NCBI RefSeq assembly: GCF_015062985.1
Contig: NZ_SUTI01000006.1
Span: 45,271-109,270 of the forward strand
Reading direction: 5' to 3'
From: Methanobrevibacter sp.
GTDB lineage: Archaea; Methanobacteriota; Methanobacteria; Methanobacteriales; Methanobacteriaceae
Length of the DNA stretch: 64,000 nucleotides
Shown here: positions 31,560-39,259 of the stretch, piece by piece
Position numbering within the stretch: position 1 is the first letter of the stretch
Layout: the number at the start of each line of letters is the position of its first letter
Made by a program: the position numbers and the translations under genes
The notes under the pieces: model-generated
Told to the model about the DNA's origin: nothing
Seen by the model: the letters and a program-made list of their open reading frames with translations, nothing else
The model's database searches: none

Positions 31560-32349
31560 TAGTTTCATCCCTATTTATTGACTTTGAAAATTCTTCAATA
31601 GCCTTTTCATGTTCCTCCTTTAATATGAATTCATTTTCATGTTCTTCGCTTTCAAAAATGATATTCCCATCTATCAATCCGAATAATTTATTTAACTCGG
31701 CAGGTTTCCAGTTTTCATCATCACTTAATGGAGTTGTAGCAACCATAAATCCATCATCGTTTTTCAAATAATAAAGGGAATTCTTCATATTGGAGTGAAT
31801 ATAAGTTAAATCTCCATCATGAATCATAAGATTGAGTTTGTTATTTCTGGATAAATCAAAAACTATTTCTTTTAATAAATTAAATCTCTCCTTTATTGTC
31901 GAAAGAGATCCTTTATCTTTTTCAAACTCGTTGACTTTATCAATAATATATAGTAGTATTCGCTCGGAATCAGTGTCGCCACTTTCTTTGGTTATATATT
32001 CATCAAGTTCGGGATAATCAAATATAGTCCCGTTGTGTATTAACATCCAGGACCGGTTATTATCGTCAGCTTCAATGAAGGGGTGACAATTGGGAGATAT
32101 AATTTCACCTACAGTAGCCAGCCTGATGTGAGCGAATACATTTTTACCAACAACAGGATGGGACAATATGTCTTTTAAATGTTGACTGCAATTTGCTTTT
32201 ATCGGCTCTTTATTTATAACAAATTCATTGGATTGCATATTAGCCAATCCCCATCCGTCCGGATGATCTTCTGAGTGATTATAAAAACATTGTAGACATT
32301 CATTTACTTCTTTTGGCGTATTCGAATTAAAACAGAAAATTTCACACAT
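31552..32349 (-). CDS. Class II glutamine amidotransferase (EgtC/YafJ-like)
   Basis: An Ntn hydrolase that uses an N-terminal Cys to cleave a gamma-glutamyl amide. Starting at the ATG at 32349 (behind GGAGG) gives MCEIFCF with the catalytic Cys at residue 2; a start at 32370 would bury it. Other marks are DHPDGWGLANM (about 30), VFAHIRLATVGEIISPNCHPF (about 71-91) and MLIHNGTIFDYPE. No synthase domain is fused, as in EgtC, which removes a gamma-glutamyl group added by EgtA. As first gene of the operon with two glutamate-cysteine ligases it could remove or transfer the glutamyl they add. It is likely controlled by the palindromes upstream. Confidence 0.85.
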   Translation of the reverse strand: MCEIFCFNSNTPKEVNECLQCFYNHSEDHPDGWGLANMQSNEFVINKEPIKANCSQHLKDILSHPVVGKNVFAHIRLATVGEIISPNCHPFIEADDNNRSWMLIHNGTIFDYPELDEYITKESGDTDSERILLYIIDKVNEFEKDKGSLSTIKERFNLLKEIVFDLSRNNKLNLMIHDGDLTYIHSNMKNSLYYLKNDDGFMVATTPLSDDENWKPAELNKLFGLIDGNIIFESEEHENEFILKEEHEKAIEEFSKSINRDETND

Positions 32350-32372
32350 ATTCTCCCTCCCATTATTCAATT

Positions 32373-32393
32373 ATCATAATCTCACATTATGAT
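32373..32393. promoter_or_regulatory. Second palindrome in the amidotransferase operon leader
   Basis: ATCATAAT and ATTATGAT are perfect arms around CTCAC. It lies between the TATA-proximal palindrome and the start codon, so it would be in or near the 5' end of the transcript, where it could be an operator or a short hairpin. Confidence 0.5.
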
Positions 32394-32405
32394 AACAATT
32401 GTTAT
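32392..32405. promoter_or_regulatory. Perfect palindrome ATAACAATTGTTAT, probable operator of the GCL operon
   Basis: A 14-base perfect palindrome directly downstream of a TATA-like AAATATATA (minus strand, about 32405-32415), where a bound repressor would block RNA polymerase. The core matches sites at 26925 and, nearly, 26874 and 27091. Confidence 0.65.
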
Positions 32406-32469
32406 ATATTTTTTAATATATAAACATTATCTAAAAAAAAGCAATAAAAAAAATAAGAGAAAGATAAAA

Positions 32470-33408
32470 TTAATTACCTTCCCAGAATATTTTATCTTGA
32501 GAGATAGGGCCTTTCAAAACGCCCAGTTCGACTTCCAAATTCATAAAGTCAATGACATCCTTTTTATAATTATCATCCAAACCGGAGATTAATGAAAAAC
32601 CGGACAATGCCTTTTTCTCAACTTCAACATCACTGACAATATCGCTAGGCAAAAGACCTGCAGCCTCATCAGTATTGTTGTTGATAAAGTCAGTCGCATT
32701 CTTATGAATCTCTATAATGGTTTTAGTTTCATTTGTATGTTCATTTATGAATTTGTCAGAAGCAACCACTACACAGCATGGATGGTCCGGCAAGATTTCA
32801 GATGAATTTGCCAAAACTGTTGCCCCATTTTTCTCAGCAATGGATACGTAAGGCTCAAAAGTAATCATACCATCTATTTTATCTGTTTTGAGTGCATCAT
32901 TCATTGAAGGCACTTTCATAGCAGAGACTTTAACATCCTTGATATCCATTCCGTTTTGGTTCAAGTAATATGTAAGCAGCATGTGCTGAATGGAAGCTTC
33001 GCCCGGAGTGGCAATCTTTTTGCCTGCAAGGTCATTCACAGAATTAATTCCGGAATCCTTGGAAACGACAATACCTGACCCTTCAGTCTGAGCCGCTGAA
33101 ATAACCTTTACAGGAACTCCCTTTTCGATTGAAGACAATACCGGTGTTATTCCAACATAACCCACATCAACATCTCCGCTAGCCATGGCAGTCATCAAGT
33201 CTCCGCCGTTGTTGAATTGAACCAGCTTGGTGTTGATTCCGTTCTCAGCAAATTTGCCTTGCGCATCAGCAACAAACAAAGCAGCATCGTGGTCTGAAGG
33301 CAAATAACCTATTGTTACGGTATCATTGCTTCCTCCCATGAGGAAATATCCTCCGATAGCAACAACCGCTATTGCAGCAATAACTATAGCAATAATTTTA
33401 TTGTCCAT
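32470..33408 (-). CDS. SsuA/NMT1-like substrate-binding protein (second paralogue)
   Basis: The mature region is nearly the same as that encoded at 26844, sharing GYLPSDHDAALFVADAQG, VQFNNGGDLMTAMASG, PGEASIQH and ILPxHPCCVVVASD. The N-terminus differs: MDNKIIAIVIAAIAVVAIGGYFLMGG is a membrane helix without a clear cleavage site, so this copy is probably tethered by an uncleaved anchor. No transporter partners lie nearby; both binding proteins may feed one permease elsewhere. GGTGAT precedes the ATG. It lies 65 bases downstream of the HIRAN gene and 100 bases before the amidotransferase promoter. Confidence 0.85.
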   Translation of the reverse strand: MDNKIIAIVIAAIAVVAIGGYFLMGGSNDTVTIGYLPSDHDAALFVADAQGKFAENGINTKLVQFNNGGDLMTAMASGDVDVGYVGITPVLSSIEKGVPVKVISAAQTEGSGIVVSKDSGINSVNDLAGKKIATPGEASIQHMLLTYYLNQNGMDIKDVKVSAMKVPSMNDALKTDKIDGMITFEPYVSIAEKNGATVLANSSEILPDHPCCVVVASDKFINEHTNETKTIIEIHKNATDFINNNTDEAAGLLPSDIVSDVEVEKKALSGFSLISGLDDNYKKDVIDFMNLEVELGVLKGPISQDKIFWEGN

Positions 33409-33473
33409 ATAATCACCAATTAATAGTATATTGCAAAATTAATTAAAGCTTTTGATTGTATAATCCGAAAAAG

Positions 33474-34334
33474 CTAAAAATCATCTATAAGCTTCATGAT
33501 AACAAGGCTTCCTGAAAAAAGGAACAATACCTCTGCCTTCTGATTATCGCCAATGAATTTAATTTCACTGGCACTTTTAACACCATCTATTAACGTATAG
33601 GGACTATTTGCAACATAGCCCACCTGCTCATTGTCCAAAAAGACAGCTATCGCATCGCCATCATGCTCATTATCCGGCTCCTTAACCAAATCAAGAATGA
33701 CTCCTGTTTTAAACGGATCCAAACCCTTGAAAAATCCCGTTCCCGAAACAGTTATCAGAATATCTTCACTATCTTTTAAGAATTTCATTTGTGAGGACAG
33801 CTCATCAGCCTTTTCAAACTCTCCCTGCGCTTTGAGATAATGTAATCTGGCTTCAACAGGCTGCTCCATACTTTCAAATATTTCAGCTTTTAAAAAATAA
33901 TACTCTGAGGCATCTTCATCTTCAGGCAAACACTCCAAAGCTTCATCAATTAAATTCATTGCCTTTAAATAATTCATGTCCGGGAAAAATGTGACCTTGG
34001 CGAACTTATACAACGTATTTGCCTTATCTTTCATTAAAAAATCTGATTCATTGAGCATTAAAGCTTCATTAAAGCATTCAATGGAGTTTTCATAATCCCC
34101 CAAACTATCCATGACAAGCGCCTTTGCATGCCAGTTGCGGAAATTATTCGAATCCCCCTCCAATGCATCTTCAATAAGGGCCAATGCCCCTTCCAGCTTC
34201 CCCTCAGCCATTAATTTTAAAGCCTTGTCAGATTTTGGGATTTCTGTGAATTTGAATGTGGTTTGAACAGTATTGTCCTCAATTGCATCCTTTGAATAAT
34301 CCAAATAGTTCAGGTCTTTGTCATTTGCCATCAT
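33474..34334 (-). CDS. TPR-repeat protein with C-terminal HIRAN domain
   Basis: Residues about 40-180 form TPR-like helical repeats (ALKLMAEGKLEGALALIEDAL, NWHAKALVMDSLGDYENSIECFNEAL), used for protein-protein contacts. Residues about 190-286 match a HIRAN domain (ITVSGTGFFKG, KEPDNEHDGDAIAVFLDNEQVGYV). HIRAN in helicases such as HLTF recognises 3' DNA ends or stalled forks. Joined to TPRs with no helicase, it is probably an adaptor that brings partners to DNA damage, by inference. The start may be the second ATG (34331). The protein is soluble and acidic in its first third. Confidence 0.72.
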   Translation of the reverse strand: MMANDKDLNYLDYSKDAIEDNTVQTTFKFTEIPKSDKALKLMAEGKLEGALALIEDALEGDSNNFRNWHAKALVMDSLGDYENSIECFNEALMLNESDFLMKDKANTLYKFAKVTFFPDMNYLKAMNLIDEALECLPEDEDASEYYFLKAEIFESMEQPVEARLHYLKAQGEFEKADELSSQMKFLKDSEDILITVSGTGFFKGLDPFKTGVILDLVKEPDNEHDGDAIAVFLDNEQVGYVANSPYTLIDGVKSASEIKFIGDNQKAEVLFLFSGSLVIMKLIDDF

Positions 34335-34376
34335 ATCACTACTAAATTAAATAAAAACATGGAGATTGAATAATCT

Positions 34377-34508
34377 TCAATCTTCACAAATCACAAGCAT
34401 CAATGATTTCGAAATATCTGACATCATCAGAAATGAATCATCAGCATTAAAGGCTTCTAAAATTAAAAAGAAGGCCTTTAAAACAATAGCCAAATATTTC
34501 CTTACCAC
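34377..34508 (-). CDS. Possible small protein, 43 aa
   Basis: A GTG at 34508 immediately behind GAGGTGA opens a 43-residue frame that begins basic and hydrophobic (VVRKYLAIVLKAFFLILEAF) and ends in a more polar part (DISKSLMLVICED). The ribosome binding site is the best argument for a gene; no homologue is known to me. It could also be a chance frame. It precedes the HIRAN gene on the same strand. Confidence 0.35.
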   Translation of the reverse strand: MVRKYLAIVLKAFFLILEAFNADDSFLMMSDISKSLMLVICED

Positions 34509-34703
34509 AATCACCTCAATTAATTAATAATATAATGTAACTTGTTAATAAAAATAGCCAAATTCACAACCCCACATTTGAATCAAAGTGGCTGATAAGC
34601 AAAAAAATCTTAACATATAAATAATTAAAAAAATATAAAATATATGGGTTGTTGGAAATTTAATTCCGACATAACTATGTATAGTCATTAGGAGTAATAA
34701 AAA
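34509..34703 (+). promoter_or_regulatory. Promoter region of the CofE-like gene
   Basis: Together with the doubtful small frame at 34377-34508 this fills a 369-base gap. A TATA-like AAATATAAAATATATG lies at about 34631-34645. About 30 bases later ACTATGTATAGT (34674-34685) has five-base inverted arms. AGGAG (34690-34694) is the ribosome binding site for the ATG at 34704. Confidence 0.45.
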
Positions 34704-35888
34704 ATGAGATGTGTTGGTACTGTAGTTCGTGGAATAAGAACACCAATTATTAAAGAAAATGATGATTTGGCAACAATTGTTGTAGATTCCCTTATGGCCG
34801 CTAAAGAAAGCGAAGGATTCGAGTTTAGAGACAAGGATATCGTTGCAATCACAGAAGCAGTTGTAGGTATTTCAGAAGGAAATTATGTTACAGTGGATGA
34901 CGTTGCACAAGACGTTCAAAATAAATTCCCATCCAAAAACATTGGAGTGACAAATCCTATTTTAAGTAGAAACAGATTTTCAATTATCTTAAAAGGTATT
35001 GCAAGAGGAATGGACAAAATTACCCTTTTAACATCTTTCCCATCAGATGAAGTTGGAAACGGCATTATGGATGAAGAGATTTTAGAGGAAAGCGAATATA
35101 ACTTAGGAAGCGTCATCACTGAAGATGAGTACAGGGAAACTTTCGGCTCATGGAAACATCCGTTTACCGGAATCAACATGATTGACTTTTACAAAGAGTT
35201 AATCGAAAGTGAAGACTGTGAAGTTGAATTTGTATTCTCCAACGATGTAAAAACAATCCTCGATTATAACAGAGAGGTCTTGACTTGTGATATCCACACT
35301 AGAGAAAAAACTGTTAACTTGCTTAGGTCTCATGGAGCTACCGTATACGGATTACACCAAATTTTAACTGCACCTATTGGAAATTCCGGATCTAACCCTG
35401 ATTATGGACTTTTAGGTTCCAACAAAGCAACCGAAGAAAAATTAAAACTATTCCCAAAAACCGGGGACGCATTAGTCAACGAAGTGCAAAGAAGATTGAT
35501 TGAAATTACAGGCAAACAGATTGAAGTGATGGTTTACGGTGACGGAGCATTCAAAGATCCTGTTGGAAAGATTTGGGAATTGGCCGATCCAGTTGTTTCA
35601 CCAGCACATACAAGCGGATTGGTTGGATATCCAAATGAAATCAAATTAAAATATGTTTCAGATAATAAATTCGCTCATTTAAAAGGCGATGAATTAAAAG
35701 AAGCTATTAAAGAAGAAATTAAACAAAAAGATGAAGATTTGACTGGACAAATGATTACCGAAGGAACTACTCCAAGAGTATTGACCGATCTAATCGGTTC
35801 ATTATGTGACTTGACAAGCGGTTCCGGAGATAAAGGAACTCCAGTTGTCTTTATTCAAGGATACTTCGACAATTTAGCAAATGACTAA
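34704..35888 (+). CDS. CofE-like F420-0:glutamate ligase family protein
   Basis: The fold family of CofE adds gamma-linked glutamates to coenzyme F420 with GTP. The N-terminus (VGTVVRGIRTPIIKENDDLATIV) and FRDKDIVAITEAVVGISEGN match it, and a later AHTSGLVGYPNEIK block may be the metal/nucleotide region. At 394 residues it is much longer than canonical CofE (about 250), with an extra central part (DIHTREKTVNLLRSHGATVYG). That larger group also occurs in bacteria without F420, so it may glutamylate something else. A methanogen with F420 makes a cofactor role plausible but unproven. T-rich DNA after the stop is a likely terminator. Confidence 0.75.
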   Translation: MRCVGTVVRGIRTPIIKENDDLATIVVDSLMAAKESEGFEFRDKDIVAITEAVVGISEGNYVTVDDVAQDVQNKFPSKNIGVTNPILSRNRFSIILKGIARGMDKITLLTSFPSDEVGNGIMDEEILEESEYNLGSVITEDEYRETFGSWKHPFTGINMIDFYKELIESEDCEVEFVFSNDVKTILDYNREVLTCDIHTREKTVNLLRSHGATVYGLHQILTAPIGNSGSNPDYGLLGSNKATEEKLKLFPKTGDALVNEVQRRLIEITGKQIEVMVYGDGAFKDPVGKIWELADPVVSPAHTSGLVGYPNEIKLKYVSDNKFAHLKGDELKEAIKEEIKQKDEDLTGQMITEGTTPRVLTDLIGSLCDLTSGSGDKGTPVVFIQGYFDNLAND

Positions 35889-36279
35889 ATTTCGAAACTC
35901 CTCTCTTTTTTTATTTTTTTAATTTTATATGAAATTGGCATTTTAAAAACACTATTTCTTTAAATTTAATATTTTTTTAAAATAAAGTTAGTTATCTGTT
36001 ATTTTATATTTTAAGATGTAAATGAGCGTTTGCATTCGAAAAACTTTATAATTTCTGCCCCCATTTTTCAAAGTTTTTTCACCACCCCCCAAATATGATT
36101 ATTCTCATACACAAAACAAATTGGTCCCATCACATAACAGATCATCATTTGGAGTTTTGCATATGTTGAAAACAGCAAAAGCAAAAGATTAGTTATTTAA
36201 CAAAGACCGGATTACAACAATTTTAATTACAGGAAATGAAAAAAATTATAATAACTATTAAATCATTGAATTGATTGCC
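35889..36279. other. Gene-free 391-base stretch
   Basis: It begins with T-runs (CTCTCTTTTTTTATTTTTTT) that likely end the CofE-like transcript. The middle has an odd C-rich stretch (about 36055-36095) in AT-rich DNA. Only very short frames are present, for example nine codons at 36163 and 27 codons on the minus strand near 36020-36080, neither convincing. The right end must hold the promoter of the 36280 gene; no clear Shine-Dalgarno site is visible. Confidence 0.5.
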
Positions 36280-36849
36280 ATGTTCACTTATCCTAAAACA
36301 TTAAAACGAAAAGAATTAAAAAAAATTTCCAAATATCCCTGCGATGAGGAAATAAAAGATGCTTACATCAAATACCTAACAAATTACTCATTTAAAGAGT
36401 TTGTTAAATATTGTGAAGACAATAATGATGAAGATTTAGAAAAGCTAATTTTTAACTTCACAGATTTACAATTAGAAAGATTTGAACCGAATTCATTAAT
36501 TTGGGTTTCATATGTGATGATTAACTTCATGATTTATTTTGATGTTAATCTGGACTATAATGAGTTTTATGACGCTTATGCATCAGCAATTCAATTAACG
36601 GTACTGTCCTGCGCTATGGAAATGACATTGAATAAAATTCCTTTGGAGGAAGTTCCTTTTCCGGAACATTCAAAAATTTGTTTTGAAAAGTTTTTTGATA
36701 AATGCCCAGATTTTAAATTCAATTTAGAAAAAGACTGTAATCTGGCTTATAAGTCATATAACACAAATTTTGACTTTACAAGTGATGAGTTCTACTTAAA
36801 AGTTAAAACACATTTTGATGAATGCGATTATTTTCAAAAAAAAGAGTAA
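36280..36849 (+). CDS. Hypothetical protein, 189 aa
   Basis: No family is recognised. It is a soluble, helix-rich, acidic protein with several Cys (at about residues 18, 42, 110, 129, 137, 147 and 183) and a hydrophobic helix WVSYVMINFMIYFDV (about 79-93), not long enough to be a clear membrane span. The ATG at 36280 (MFTYPKTLKRKEL) seems better than the TTG three codons earlier, though neither has a strong ribosome binding site. It converges with purA, with nine bases between the ends. Confidence 0.5.
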   Translation: MFTYPKTLKRKELKKISKYPCDEEIKDAYIKYLTNYSFKEFVKYCEDNNDEDLEKLIFNFTDLQLERFEPNSLIWVSYVMINFMIYFDVNLDYNEFYDAYASAIQLTVLSCAMEMTLNKIPLEEVPFPEHSKICFEKFFDKCPDFKFNLEKDCNLAYKSYNTNFDFTSDEFYLKVKTHFDECDYFQKKE

Positions 36850-36858
36850 AAAAAGAAG

Positions 36859-37878
36859 TTATAATAACTCTTTTCTTAAATCAATAGTGTCCTTCAAATC
36901 AGGTCCGGTAGAGATAATGGTTACTGGAACACCTGTCTCTGTTTGTATTTCTTCAATGAAAGCTTTTGTCTCAGCAGACAATTCGCCATAATCCTGTACA
37001 CGTGCGCAGTCAAACAACTTGTCGACACATGTTAATGCGATTTGAGTAGCACCATTTATTCTGCAGGATTCTTTTGCAAGTTCCATGTCAAAGTAACCGA
37101 TTCTTCTGCGGCGTCCAGTTACAACACCATATTCCTCAAGTCCTTGTCTTTCAGCTTCTTCTTGAGTCATTTCGGTTGGGAATGGACCTCCACCGACACG
37201 GGAAATATATGATTTGAATACATTAATGACTTCATCAATCTTAGTTGGTCCAACACCAACATCGGCAGCGAATGTGGATGCAGTAGTGTCTTTACTGGTT
37301 ACATAAGGATATGATCCGTAATAGAGTGATAGTGCAAAACCTTGGGAACCTTCAATGAATACATCCTCACCCTCGTCAATAGCTTCATTGACTGAAAGGG
37401 ATACATCGCCAATATAGTCTTCGAGTTCCGGAAGGTCACGAGCCAATCCAATTGACCTCATCACACGGTCGGAATTTGCCGGTCCACAACCTGAACCTGT
37501 ACTTCCAATCTTTTTAGACAGGTATTCGGATGACTTATCCTTATCCATATGGTCTTCTGTGATTATTGCACATCTTGGGTCAATAACCATTCTTTCTTTA
37601 ACATTGTATTTTTTTAAGTCTTCAAATTCTTTATATAAAACGTCAGGATTTACTAAAACTCCTGCACCAATCATAAGTTTTGCATCAGTATGGACAAAAC
37701 CTGATGGGGTTAACCTTAAACCATATTTTTCTCCGTTGAATTCAACAGAATGCCCTGCATTTGGTCCAACTCCTGCACGGGCAATTATGCTAGGTTTATC
37801 ATTGTCACAAAGGTAGGTTATACATTTTCCTTTACCTTCATCACCCCAGGCTCCTCCAACTAAAATACTACAAGTCAT
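36859..37878 (-). CDS. purA: Adenylosuccinate synthetase
   Basis: PurA converts IMP and aspartate with GTP to adenylosuccinate, the first committed step to AMP. The 339 residues fit the short archaeal form. Motifs are the GTP/IMP loop GGAWGDEGKGKCITYLCD (about residues 8-25), GVGPNAGHSVEF (about 36-47), GSTGSGCGPANSDRVMR (about 125), EGSQGFALSLYYGSYPYVTSKDTTA and GVVTGRRRRIGYFD (about 251). All catalytic parts are in place. The gene has its own promoter in 37879-38066. Confidence 0.96.
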   Translation of the reverse strand: MTCSILVGGAWGDEGKGKCITYLCDNDKPSIIARAGVGPNAGHSVEFNGEKYGLRLTPSGFVHTDAKLMIGAGVLVNPDVLYKEFEDLKKYNVKERMVIDPRCAIITEDHMDKDKSSEYLSKKIGSTGSGCGPANSDRVMRSIGLARDLPELEDYIGDVSLSVNEAIDEGEDVFIEGSQGFALSLYYGSYPYVTSKDTTASTFAADVGVGPTKIDEVINVFKSYISRVGGGPFPTEMTQEEAERQGLEEYGVVTGRRRRIGYFDMELAKESCRINGATQIALTCVDKLFDCARVQDYGELSAETKAFIEEIQTETGVPVTIISTGPDLKDTIDLRKELL

Positions 37879-38066
37879 TTATTAACTCCCTAAAATTAAT
37901 ATTATGAAAATTTATAAAATTTCACCACTATTAATATTATTCATACTAATTAAAAAACTTTTTCAATATCTGAATGGCATTATTAAAAGTGAAACGGATA
38001 TTGGTTGATTCATTAAAATTTAAAATAATAAAGTGAAGACCTCCCCCAAAATAGTCTTTTGGAAAA

Positions 38067-38660
38067 TTATTTTTTAGGATACTTCAGCGGATGATTTTCG
38101 CACATCGGATCCTTAACAATGTTTCTCCTTTGATGGTATTTCAGGAAATAAAGCATCCATTCATTTGAAAGTTCGCGAAGTGATGAATCATCCAATCTTT
38201 CAAACGGTGAGAAGAAATCCATTTGGTTTCCGCCTACGGCAATGGCCATCTCTTCAGTTTCGATTAACATGAAAAAGTCATTGCGAATGTTGTGAATATC
38301 AAAATCATCACTGTCTGCAATTGTTTTTTCGCTTTTAAAACTGTAGAAAAATGTATTCAGATATTCGAAATCAATGAATTTTATTTCTTTAACATTATAG
38401 AGAACATCTTCGCTCAGCAGCCTGTTTGCATAATCATATTTTGACAGGAACTCAATATCCCATATATTATTAAAGAATGTTGTAAAAAAAGAGTCATCGG
38501 CAAAACGGACAACTAATGAAAACCCTTCATCAGACTTAGGAGTTCCCAGTTCAACATCCTTAAAGCCCAAATAAATGGAATCTTGGGAAATTTCAATTGA
38601 GGTTAATTTGCCTGAATTAACTATAACTTCACGAATTAAATTTAAAGATTCAATATTCAT
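38067..38660 (-). CDS. Hypothetical protein, 197 aa (DUF6891 operon)
   Basis: No named family. It is a soluble alpha/beta protein with SIYLGFKDVELGTPKSDEGFSLVVRFADDSFFTTFFNN near residues 28-65 and a C-terminal WMLYFLKYHQRR. This pattern resembles small proteins often found in immunity-protein-like clusters. AGGTG lies five bases before the ATG at 38660. It is the last gene of a run starting with dapL, and it begins one base after the DUF6891 stop. A role tied to its two upstream neighbours is likely, but unknown. Confidence 0.6.
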   Translation of the reverse strand: MNIESLNLIREVIVNSGKLTSIEISQDSIYLGFKDVELGTPKSDEGFSLVVRFADDSFFTTFFNNIWDIEFLSKYDYANRLLSEDVLYNVKEIKFIDFEYLNTFFYSFKSEKTIADSDDFDIHNIRNDFFMLIETEEMAIAVGGNQMDFFSPFERLDDSSLRELSNEWMLYFLKYHQRRNIVKDPMCENHPLKYPKK

Positions 38661-38661
38661 A

Positions 38662-39252
38662 TTAACACCTGTTTTTTACAAAAACATCATATGCTCCTTC
38701 AATCTCATATTCTTTTTCTTCATTATAACCTTTATCCCATATGAACGGATTAATTTCTATTTGGTTGTTAACACTTTCATTCCAATCAATGTTTAAGTTT
38801 TCATTTTTCAAATATCCTGCAACGGTTTTGCCAATTTCCAATGCCTTATCCTCATCGTTTTCAAAATCGCCGAATGTGATTTTCAGATTCCCGTCAAAAA
38901 TCGCATCTTCGATATCTTCAAAAGTGTAAAAGCAAAAGCCTTCAGCCGTGAACTTATTATTATTCAGATGCACATAAAGTTCAAAAGCATCGGCTACGCC
39001 CTCCTCGATATCATATCCGCAATTGTGAATAGCTACAATGCCTTCAGATGCCAATTTATGAAAGGCATTTTCCAGTTTGGAGAAATTCTCAGATGAATAA
39101 TCATTCAGAGAAACCTCACAATCCGTGAAGTCAATGTCCTCTTCTATAAATTGGTCTTCCAATATTTCGATTATTTCATCAACTGAGAAAAAACCCGATT
39201 TAGCAAGCAAATCCTTCATATATTCAATTTCCTCAACTAAATCAGGGTCCAT
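38662..39252 (-). CDS. DUF6891-like protein, 196 aa
   Basis: The order of blocks matches the DUF6891 family as I recall it: ANAFHKLASEGIVAIHNCGY-type strand (about residues 65-85), GFCFYTFEDIEDAIFDGNLKITFGDF (about 121-146), then IGKTVAGYL and NPFIWDK. The protein is acidic and soluble; the family has no known activity. I place the start at the ATG at 39252 (MDPDLVEEIEYM), which leaves no overlap with the upstream gene; the tandem ATGs at 39276/39273 would overlap it. It lies between a DUF6882-like gene and an uncharacterised gene in one operon. Confidence 0.65.
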   Translation of the reverse strand: MDPDLVEEIEYMKDLLAKSGFFSVDEIIEILEDQFIEEDIDFTDCEVSLNDYSSENFSKLENAFHKLASEGIVAIHNCGYDIEEGVADAFELYVHLNNNKFTAEGFCFYTFEDIEDAIFDGNLKITFGDFENDEDKALEIGKTVAGYLKNENLNIDWNESVNNQIEINPFIWDKGYNEEKEYEIEGAYDVFVKNRC

Positions 39253-39259
39253 TTTACCA

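Noticed and set aside
36010..36192. Tiny frames in the gap before 36280 (nine codons at 36163; about 27 codons on the minus strand)
   Set aside because: Too short and without any conserved feature; one has a GGTGGTGA-like site but C-rich flanking DNA makes this weak.
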